Shown here: in pieces, positions 25,401 through 37,400 of the stretch
How positions within the stretch are numbered: position 1 is the first letter of the stretch
Layout of the letters: the number at the start of each line of letters is the position of its first letter
The notes under the pieces: model-generated
Database searches by the model: none
What the model was told of the DNA's origin: nothing
Seen by the model: the letters and a program-made list of their open reading frames with translations, nothing else
Assembly: GCF_039555335.1 (NCBI RefSeq)
Contig: NC_092639.1
Coordinates: 33,822,353-33,886,352, forward strand
Source: Amphiura filiformis
Taxonomy: Eukaryota; Echinodermata; Ophiuroidea; Amphilepidida; Amphiuridae
Direction: 5' to 3'
Length of the DNA stretch: 64,000 nucleotides
Program-made: the position numbers and the translations under genes

Positions 25401-28400
25401 GTATTTAGCAACACCCCTAGTGACATCACTGTGGATACAGAATCAGGTCTGTCTTCTGCTGTTGTAACATGGACAGAACCAACAGTGACTGATAACTCAG
25501 GAGACTACACAGTAACATCAAATTACAATTCTGGATACAGGTTTCCTTTAGGGACAACCACAGTCAGATATTATGCATGGGATGCAAGTGGCAACAATGT
25601 CACTTTTGAATTTAATGTTACTATTGAAGGTAAGTTTGATTGATTTTATGTTTTATTTTCTACTATGTAGATATAAACGTTTTCACAATAATAAATAAAA
25701 AAAATGAGAGATTCACTTCCCTGAGATTTTGGCCAGACTTATCAGGGATCTAACAAACTGTTGATAAAAGTGGTTTTCCCAAGTAAAGTGTTGGATGCAT
25801 GCCGTTAGACCAATAGGCCTATAAAATAAACACAGTGTCAGACAAAAGTCTTTGAACAAGGCAAAAGTTCGAAGTCAGCAAAAACATCTAAATCCAGCGA
25901 TGCTGAGGTCTTCATCAGTGCTTGGGCCCCAGTAATATAAAATAGCAATACTCAGAGACTCGTTTCTGATTAGAAAACATTAGCACAAACATGTATTTCT
26001 AATCAAACTGTTGCTTTCAGTTGCATCTTTAATGGAACATAATTGGTTCACAATTTTCCTGTGACAAGCTTGAAAAAAGTTGATTTTAAAATTTGATTTC
26101 TTACTAAACAAATACTCTTACCATTTGTTATATTTCAGACAATGAAGGTCCTGTATTTAGCAACACCCCTAGTGACATCACTGTGGATACAGAATCAGGT
26201 CTGTCTACTGCTGTTGTAACATGGACAGAACCAACAGTGACTGATAACTCAGGAGACTACACAGTTACATTAAATTACAATTCTGGATACAGGTTTCCTT
26301 TGGGGACAACCACAGTTAAATATTATGCATGGGATGCAAGTGGAAACAATGTCACTTTTGAATTTAATGTTACTATTGAAGGTAAGTTTGATTGATTTTA
26401 CCATGTTATTTATTACTAATACTATGTAGATATACACTGTTCCACAAAGATAAATAAAAAAATGAGAGATTCACTTCCCTGAGATTTTGGCAAAACCTAT
26501 CAGGGTTCCATAAAACTGTTGCTTTTAGTTACATCTATAATGGAACATAATATTGATTTGTGGTTTTCTTGTGACCAGTCTAAAAAGAGTGAATACAATT
26601 TTTTTGGGTAAATTTTCAACAATAATTGGTATATGTTATACTAAACAGGACTGAATCTTAAAAGGGTTTTGCTATACATTAAGGGATCTAAAATGAGCGT
26701 TTATTATGTTTACAGTATTTTTGTGGGACATGAGAGCACCTCAGACCTATCGAATTGCATTCTGAATACTGAAGCATGTCTTTTGATATCAAATAATTTT
26801 CATTTTTTGAAAATCACAATATAATACAAATTTTATGACAAATTATAAAAATTTGATATTTTTCAAAATTTTGATATATAACAGTCCTCGAAGTACCGGT
26901 AAATATATAAATCTAATGATTCATTCTTAAAGTGTATGTACTAATGTAGCAGGGAGGAAAAGCCGACGGTCAATTGAAAATTTTGACCTTTTATATTGAA
27001 GATATGGATTTTTTCCCAAAAGACATAATTTTTTTTTGGTGCTTTGGGAAAAAATCCATATCTTCAATACTGAAAGGTCAAAATTTTCAATTGATCGTCG
27101 GCTTTTCATCCCACCTACATACACTTTAAGTATAAATCATCAGATTTATAAAGTTTACTTCAAGTACTGTTAAATATCAAAAATATCAATTTTAATGATT
27201 TGCCATAAAATGTGTATTAAATTGCGAATTTCAAAAAATCAAAATTATTTGATATCAGAAGGACATTCTTCGTATTTAGAATGCAATTCGATATGTCTGG
27301 TGTGCTTTAATGTCCCACAATAAATACTGTCCAAACGTTCATACCCCACCCCTTAACAAAGAGGATATATGGTATAAACCTATTCTTATTTCTAAGAGTA
27401 ACTTTGATGATTGTTTCTTGTTTGAAAGCAACGTACGATAACTTATAGTTAAATTCAATACTAATCACTCCCCTAAATTGCAAACGTACTGTCAGTTCAA
27501 ATATACTTGTTCAATGGAGAATTATGTTATGTTATTAAATCGATCTGCAAGATCTGCTTTTTGTAAGCTTCGTATCAGCGCACATCTGCTCATGGTTGAA
27601 AAGAGTCATTATTCCTCACCAAAAATTCCTCCTGAAGATCATCTTTGTACTTTTGCGAGCTTCACGAGGTTGAAGATGAATTCCATTTTGTTATGCGGTG
27701 TTCACTTTATAATAATTTGTGTGTTAATTTGTTTGAATTATTTGATATCAGAAAGACATTCTTCGTATTCAGAATGCAATTCGATATGTCTGATGTGCTC
27801 TAATGTCCCAAAATAAATACTGTCCAAACGTTCATACCCCACCCCTTAAGCAGCTGGACTTTGTGTGTTGTTTTTTAATATGTTTTAAAATATTTGAGCT
27901 CCTTGACTTGGTTAATATGGTCATTAATAAAAATGTGTCACATTTACAACACAACTCCCTTGACAATCATAGTATGTATTTTCTGTCTTAAAACATTGCT
28001 TGGTTTTTTAAATAACTTTGCTTTCAGTTCATCTTGGGACAGGATGAATGGTCATATTTCTGAGGGATTATGCTTGTTAATATAAAAACAAATTAAGTCA
28101 TTCAAAATTTGCAGTCATAAACATTTTCACATCATTTATCACACAGATAATGAAGGTCCAGTATTTAGCAACACCCCTAGTGACATCACTGTGGATACAG
28201 AATCAGGATCTGTCTACTGCTGTTGTAACATGGACAGAACCAACAGTGACTGATAACTCAGGAGACTACACAGTAACATCAAATTACAATTCTGGATACA
28301 GGTTTCCTTTGGGAACAACCACAGTTAAATATTATGCATGGGATGCAAGTGGCAACAATGTCACTTTTGAATTTAATGTTACTATTGAAGGTAAGTTTGA

Positions 28401-31400
28401 TTGATTTTATGTTTTATTTTCTACTATGTAGATATAAACGTTTTCACAATAATAAATAAAAAAAATGAGAGATTCACTTCCCTGAGATTTTGGCCAGACT
28501 TATCAGGGATCTATCAAACTGTTGATAAAAGTGGTTTTCCCAAGTAAAGTGTTGGATGCATGCCGTTAGACCAATAGGCCTATAAAATAAACACAGTGTC
28601 AGACAAAAGTCTTTGAACAAGGCAAAAGTTCGAAGTCAGCAAAAACATCTAAATCCAGACAGACAGAGGCACAGACAGAGGCACAGAGTCACAGAGTCAC
28701 AGACTACCAGTATTATTATATAGATGATAATAATAACTATGGAAAATGCATAATCTTGGGACTGGTTGAGCTGACACATATTTGTGATGGATTATGCATG
28801 TTATATAAAAATAAGTCATTTAAGTTTTTCAAAATATGTGGTAAAAACATTTTTCCATTGGTTGTTTTCCCGCACAGACAATGAAGGTCCTGTATTTAGC
28901 AACACCCCTAGTGACATCACTGTGGATACAGAATCAGGTCTGTCTACTGCTGTTGTAACATGGACAGAACCAACAGTGACTGATAACTCAGGAGACTACA
29001 CAGTAACATCAAATTACAATTCTGGATACAGGTTTCCTTTGGGGACAACCACAGTTAAATATTATGCATGGGATGCAAGTGGCAACAATGTCACTTATGA
29101 ATTTAATGTTACTATTGAAGGTAAGTTTGATAGATTTTATGTTTTATTTTCTACTATGTAGATATAAACATTTTCACAATAATAAATAGAAAATGAGAGA
29201 TTCACTTCCCTGAGATTTTGGCCAGACTTATCAGGGATCTATCAAACTGTTGAAAAAGTGGTTTTCCAAGTAAAGTGTTGGATGCGTGCCGTTAGACCAA
29301 TAAGTCTATAAAATAAACGCTGTGTCAGACAAAAGTCTTTGAACATGGCAAAAGTTCGAAGTCAGCAAAAACATCTAAATCCAGCGATGCTTCATCAGTG
29401 CTCGGGCCCCAGTAATATAAAATAGAAATACTTGGGGACTCGTTTCTGATTAGAAAACATTAGCACAAACATGTATTTCTAATCAAACTGTTGCTTTCAG
29501 TTGCATCTTTAATGGAACATAATTGGTTCACAATTTTCCTGTGACAAGCTTGAAAAAAGTTGATTTTAAAATTTGATTTCTTACTAAACAAATACTCTTA
29601 CCATTTGTTACATTTCAGACAATGAAGGTCCAGTATTTAGCAGCACCCCTAGTGACATCACTGTGGATACAGAATCAGGTCTGTCTTCTGCTGTTGTAAC
29701 ATGGACAGAACCAACAGTGACCGATAACTCAGGAGACTACACAGTAACATCAAATTACAATTCTGGATACAGGTTTACTTTGGGGACAACAACAGTTAAA
29801 TATTATGCATGGGATGCAAGTGGGAACAACGTAACTTATGAATTTAATGTTACTATAGAAGGTAAGTTTGATTGATATGTAATATGTTTTATTTACTACT
29901 ATGTATATATAAAATGTTCCACAATGATAAATAAAAAATCAGAGATTCCCTTCCTTGAGCTTTTGCCAAAACTTACCGGGGATCTATCAAACTGTTACTT
30001 TCAGTTGCATCTTTATTGGAGCGTAATTGTTTCATGATGTTCTTGTGACAAGCTTGAAAAAAATTTATTTTAAATTTGATTTCTTACTAAACAAGTACTC
30101 CTACCATTTGTTATATTGCAGACAATGAAGGTCCAGTATTTAGCAACACCCCTAGTGACATCACTGTGGATACAGAATCAGGTCTGTCTACTGCTGTTGT
30201 AACATGGACAGAACCAACAGTGGCCGATAACTCAGGAGACTACACAGTAACATCAAATTACAATTCTGGATACAGGTTTCCTTTGGGAACAACCACAGTC
30301 AAATATTATGCATGGGATGCAAGTGGAAATAATGTCACTTTTGAATTTAATGTTACTATTGAAGGTAAGTTTGATTGATATACGTATTAATTACTACTAT
30401 GTATATATAAAATGTTCCACAATGATAAATAAAAAATCAGAGATTCCCTTCCTTGAGCTTTTGCCAAAACTTATCGGGGATCTATCAAACTGTTACTTTC
30501 AGTTGCATCTTTAATGGAACATGATTGGTTCATGATGTTCCTGTGACAAGCTTAAAAAAATTATTTTAAATCTGATTTCTTACTAAACAATACTCCTACC
30601 ATTCGTTAAATTGCAGACAACGAAGGCCCAGTATTTAGCAACACCCCTAGTGACATCACTGTGGATACAGAATCAGGTCGGTCTTCTGCTGTTGTAACAT
30701 GGACAGAACCAACAGTGACTGATAACTCAGGAGACTACACAGTAACATCAAATTACAATTCTGGATACAGGTTTCCTTTGGGGACAACCACAGTTAAATA
30801 TTATGCATGGGATGTAAGTGGCAACAATGTCACTTTTGAATTTAATGTCACCGTTGAAGGTGAGTTTGATTGATTTTATGTTTTATTTACTACTATGTAG
30901 GTATAAACTGTTCCACAATGATAAATAAAAAAGGAGCTTTTGCCAAGACTTTTACAGAGGGATATATCAAACTGTTGCTTTCAGTTGCATCTGCTATAGA
31001 ACATAAATGGTTTGTGGTTTTTCTGTGACCAGCCTGAAAAAGTTGATTTCAAAATTTGATTACTTCCTAAGCAAACTACTGGTACCATTTGTTATATTTG
31101 CAGACAATGAAGATACAATGTTTTCCAACACCCCTAGTGACATCACTGTGGATACAGAATCAGGTCTGTCTTCTGCTGTTGTAACATGGACGGAACCAAC
31201 AGTAATGGATAACTCGGGAGACTACACAGTAACATCAACTTACAATTCTGGATACAGGTTTCCTTTGGGAACAACCACAGTCAGATATTATGCATGGGAT
31301 GCAAGTGGAAATAATGTCAATTTTGAATTTAATGTCACTGTTGAAGGTAAGTTTGATTGATTTTATGTTTATTTTCTACTATGTAGATATAAACGGTTTC

Positions 31401-34400
31401 ACAATAAAAAATAAAAAATAAGAGATTCACTTCCCTGAATCAGGGTTCCATAAAACTGTTGCCTTAAGTTACATCTATCTACTATGTAGATATACACTGT
31501 TAAACAATGATAAATAAAAAATGAGAGATTCACTTCCATTAATTGGTTTTAAAAAATAGCTTTGCTTTCTGTTCATCTTGGGACTGCATTAACTGTCATA
31601 TTTGCAAGGGATTATGCTTGTCAATATGAAAACAAATTAAGTCATTCAAAATTTGTGGTCGTTAACAAATTCACATCATTTATCACACAGATAATGAAGG
31701 TCCTGTATTTAGCAGCACCCCTAGTGACATCACTGTGGATACAGAATCAGGTCTGTCTACTGCTGTTGTAACATGGACAGAACCAACAGTGACTGATAAC
31801 TCGGGAGACTACACAGTAACATCAAATTACAATACTGGATACAGGTTTCCTTTGGGGACAACCACAGTCAAATATTATGCATGGGATGCAAGTGGAAATA
31901 ATGTCACTTTTTACTTTAATGTCACTGTGGAAGGTAAGTTTGATTGATTTTATGTTTTATTTACTACTATGTAGGTATAAACTGTTCCACAATGATAAAT
32001 AAAAAAGGAGCTTTTGCCAAGACTTTTAAAAGAGGGATATATCAAACTGTTGCTTTCATTTGCATCTGCTATAGAACATAAATGGTTTGTGGTTTTTCTG
32101 TGACCAGCCTGAAAAAGTTGATTTTCAAAATTTGATTACTTCCTAAGCAAACTACTGGTACCATTTGTTATATTTGCAGACAATGAAGATACAATGTTTT
32201 CCAACACCCCTAGTGACATCACTGTGGATACAGAATCAGGTCTGTCTTCTGCTGTTGTAACATGGACGGAACCAACAGTGATGGATAACTCGGGAGACTA
32301 CACAGTAACATCAACTTACAATTCTGGATACAGGTTTCCTTTGGGGACAACCACAGTCAAATATTATGCATGGGATGCAAGTGGCAACAATGTCACTTAT
32401 GAATTTAATGTTACCGTTGAAGGTAAGTTTGATTGATTTTATGTTTTATTTACTATTCTCTAGATAAAAAAACTGTTGCACAATGATAAATATGAAAAGA
32501 GAAATTCACTTCCCTGAGCCTTTGTCAAAACTTATCAGGGATCTATCAAACTGTTGCTTTCAGTTGCATCTTTAATGGAACATGGTTGGTTTGTGTTTTT
32601 CTTGTGACAATCATTAAAAAAATTTGATTCTAAATTTGATTTCTGACTAAACAAGTACTCCTACCATTTGGTATATTTCAGACAATGAAGGTCCAGTATT
32701 TAGCAGCACCCCTAGTGACATCACTGTGGATACAGAATCTGGTCTGGCTACTGCTGTTGTAACATGGACAGAACCAACAGTGACTGATAACTCAGGAGAC
32801 TACACAGTAACATCAAATTACAATTCTGGATACAGGTTTCCTTTGGGGACATCAACAGTTAAATATTATGCATGGGATGCAAGTGGAAATAATGTCACTT
32901 ATGAATTTAATGTTACTATTGAAGGTAAGTTTGATTGATTTTATGTTTTATTTACTATTCTCTAGATAAACAAAGTGTTGCACAATGATAAACATGAAAT
33001 GAGAGATTCATTTCCCTGAGCTTTTGTCAAAACTTATCAGGGATCTATCAAACTGTTGCTGTCATGGTTGGTTTGTGTTTTTCTTGTGACAATCATGACA
33101 AAATTTGATTCTAAATTTGATTTCTGACTAAACAAATACTCTTTCCATTTGTTATATTGCAGACAATGAAGATCCATTGTTTTCAAACACCCCTAGTGAC
33201 ATCACTGTGGATACAGAATCAGGTCTGTCTACTGCTGTTGTAACATGGACAGAACCAACAGTGACTGATAACTCAGGAGACTACACAGTAACATCAAATT
33301 ACAATTCTGGATACAGGTTTCCTTTGGGGACAACCACAGTTAGATATTATGCATGGGATGCAAGTGGAAATAATGTCACTTATGAATTTAATGTTACTAT
33401 TGAAGGTAAGTTTGATTGATTTTATGTTTTATTTACTATTCTCTAGATAAAAAAAGTGTTGCACAATGATAAACATGAAATGAGAGATTCATTTCCCTGA
33501 GCTTTTGTCAAAACTTATCAGGGATCTATCAAACTGTTGCTGTCATGGTTGGTTTGTGTTTTCTTGTGACAATCATGACAAAATTTGATTCTAAATTTGA
33601 TTTCTGACTAAACAAATACTCTTTCCATTTGTTATATTGCAGACAATGAAGATCCATTGTTTTCAAACACCCCTAGTGACATCACTGTGGATACAGAATC
33701 AGGTCTGTCTACTGCTGTTGTAACATGGACAGAACCAACAGTGACTGATAACTCAGGAGACTACACAGTAACATCAAATTACAATTCTGGATACAGGTTT
33801 CCTTTGGGGACAACCACAGTTAGATATTATGCATGGGATGCAAGTGGAAATAATGTCACTTTTGAATTTAATGTTACTATTGAAGGTAAGTTTGGTTTGT
33901 TTATTTATTACTCTGTTGATAAAACTGTTCCACATTGATGAATTAAAAAGTATTAGTGTCACTTCCCTGGACTTTTGTCAAGACTAAACAGAGTTCTATC
34001 AAACTGGTGCTTCAGTTGCATCTTTATTGGAATATAATTAGTTTTGTTGTTTTCCTGTGACCAGCCTGAAAAAAATTTGATTTTAAAATTTGATTTCTTA
34101 CTAAACAAATGCCTTAATTACCATTTGTTATATTGCAGACAATGAGGATCCGTTGTTTTCCAACACCCCTAGTGACATCACTGTGGATACAGAATCAGGT
34201 CTGTCTTCTGCTGTTGTAACATGGACAGAACCAACAGTGACTGATAACTCAGGAGACTACACAGTAACATCAAACTACAATTCTGGATACAGGTTTCCTT
34301 TGGGGACAACCACAGTTAAATATTATGCATGGGATGCAAGTGGAAATAATGTCACTCTTGAATTTAATGTCACTGTTGAAGGTAAGTTTGATTGATTTTA

Positions 34401-37400
34401 TGTTTTATTTACTACTATGAAGCTATACTAACCGTTGCACAATGATAAATAAAATGAGCTTTTGTCAAGACTTTTAAAAGAGGGATATATCAAACTGTTG
34501 CATCTTTAATAGAACATAAATGGTTTGGGGTTTTCCTGTGACCAGCCTGAAAAAGTTGATTTCAAAATTTGATTTCTTCCTAAGCAAACTACTGGTACCA
34601 TTTGTTATATTTGCAGACAATGAAGATACAATGTTTTCCAACACCCCTGGTGACATCACTGTGGATACAGAATCAGGTCTGTCTACTGCTGTTGTAACAT
34701 GGACGGAACCAACAGTGATGGATAACTCAGGAGACTACACTGTAACATCGACTTACAATTCTGGATACAGGTTTCCTTTGGGGACAACCACAGTTAGATA
34801 TTATGCATGGGATGCAAGTGGCAACAATGTAACCTATGCATTTAATGTTACTGTGGAAGGTGAGTTTAATTGATTTGATTTTATGTTTCATTTACTATTC
34901 TCCAGATAAAAAAGTGTTGCACAATGATAAATATGAAATGAGAGATTCACTTCCCTGAGCTTTTGTCAAAACTTATCAGGGATCTATCAAACTGTTGCTT
35001 TCAGTTGCATCTTTAATGGAACATGGTTGGTTTGTGTTTTTCTTGTGACAATCCTGATAAAAATTTGATTCTAAATTTGATTTCTTACTAAACAAATACT
35101 CTTTCCATTTGTTATATTGCAGACAATGAAGATCCATTGTTTTCCAACACCCCTAGTGACATCACTGTGGATACAGAATCAGGTCTGTCTACTGCTGTTG
35201 TGACATGGACAGAACCAACAGTGACTGATAACTCAGGAGACTACACAGTAACATCAAATTACAATTCTGGATACAGGTTTCCTTTGGGGACTACTAGAGT
35301 TAGATATTATGCATGGGATGCAAGTGGAAATAATGTCACCTCTGAATTTAATGTTACTATTGAAGGTAAGTTTGGTTTGTTTATTTATCACTCTGTCGAT
35401 AAAACTGTTACGCAATGATTAATTAAAAATTGTGAGAGTCACTTTCCTGGGCTTTTGTCAAGACTACAAGACCAAACAGTTTGGTTTTGTAGTTTTCCTA
35501 TGACAAGCCTGAAAAAAGTTGATTTCAAAATTTTTTTTCCTATTAAAAAATGCTCTTACCATTTGTATTTCAGACAATGAAGATCCATTGTTTTCCAACA
35601 CCCCTAATGACATCACTGTGGATACAGAATCAGGTCTGTCTTCTGCTGTTGTAACATGGACAGAACCAACAGTGACTGATAACTCAGGAGACTACACAGT
35701 AACATCAAATTACAATTCTGGATACAGGTTTCCTTTGGGGACAACAACAGTTAAATATTATGCATGGGATGCAAGTGGTAACAATGTCACTTTTGAATTC
35801 AATGTCACTGTGGAAGGTAAGTTTGATTGATTTTTATGTTTTGTTTACTACTATGAAACTATAAACCGTTGCACAATGATAAATAAAATGAGCTTTTGTC
35901 AAAACTTTTAAAAGAGGGATATATCAAACTGTTGCATCTCTAATAGAACATAAATGGTTTGGGGTTTTCCTGTGACCAGCCTGAAAAAGTTGATTTCAAA
36001 ATTTGATTTCTTCCTAAGCAAACTACTGGTACCATTTGTTATATTTGTAGACAATGAAGATACAATGTTTTCCAACACCCCTGGTGACATCACTGTGGAT
36101 ACAGAATCAGGTCTGTCTACTGCTGTTGTAACATGGACGGAACCAACAGTGATGGATAACTCGGGAGACTACACAGTAACATCGACTTACAATTCTGGAT
36201 ACAGGTTTCCTTTGGGGACAACAACAGTTAGATATTATGCATGGGATGCAAGTGGCAACAATGTAACCTATGCATTTAATGTTACTGTTGAAGGTGAGTT
36301 TAATTGATTTGATTTTATGTTTCATTTACTATTCTCCAGATAAAAAACTTTTCCACAATGATTAATATGAAATGAGAGATTCTATTCCTTGAGCTTTTGT
36401 CAAAACTTATCAGGGATCTATCAAACTGTTGCTTTCAGTTGCATCTTTAATGGAACATGGTTGGTTTGTGTTTTTCTTGTGACAATCCTGATAAAAATTT
36501 GATTCTAAATTTGATTTCTTACTAAACAAATACTCTTTCCATTTGTTATATTGCAGACAATGAAGATCCATTGTTTTCCAACATCCCTAGTGACATCACT
36601 GTGGATACAGAATCAGGTCTGTCTACTGCTGTTGTAACCTGGACAGAACCAACAGTGACTGATAACTCAGGAGACTACACAGTGACATCAAATTACAATT
36701 CTGGATACAGGTTTCCTTTGGGGACTACTAGAGTTAGATATTATGCATGGGATGCAAGTGGCAACAATGTCACTTTTGAATTTAATGTTACTATTGAAGG
36801 TAAGTTTGGTTTGTTTATTTATCACTCTGTCGATAAAACTGTTTCTCAATGATTAATTAAAATGTATGAGAGTCGCTTCCCTGGGCTTTTGTCTAAACAT
36901 GGTTCTATCAAACTGGTGCTTCAGTTGCATCTTTATTAGAATATAATTAGTTTTTTGGTTTTCCTGTGACAGCATGAAAAAAATTGATTTCAAAATTTGA
37001 TTTCTTACTAAACAAATGCCCTAATTACCATTTATTGTATTGCAGACAATGAGGATCCATTGTTTTCAAACACCCCTAGTGACATCACTGTGGATACAGA
37101 ATCAGGTCTGTCTACTGCTGTTGTAACATGGACAGAACCAACAGTGACTGATAACTCAGGAGACTACACAGTAACATCAAATTACAATTCTGGATACAGG
37201 TTTCCTTTGGGAACAACCACAGTTAAATATTATGCATGGGATGCAAGTGGGAATAATGTCACTTTTGAATTTAATGTCACTGTGGAAGGTGAGTTTTGAT
37301 TTGCATTACCTTTAGTACATACTTTCGAACAGTGTTGCTAACAATGGGCTATTCCATTTAAAATCCACACTACCCCTGTGGAAGATTTTGGAAATATCTT

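Noticed and set aside
33774-33962. Minus-strand open frames across the HYR exons (also at 36107, 34474 and 35908)
   Set aside because: Antisense shadows of repeated exons and intron ends; they recur only because the units recur.
23422-37288. CRISPR-like array because of regular repeats and spacers
   Set aside because: The repeats are 243-base coding exons with introns in a eukaryotic gene, not short direct repeats with unique spacers.
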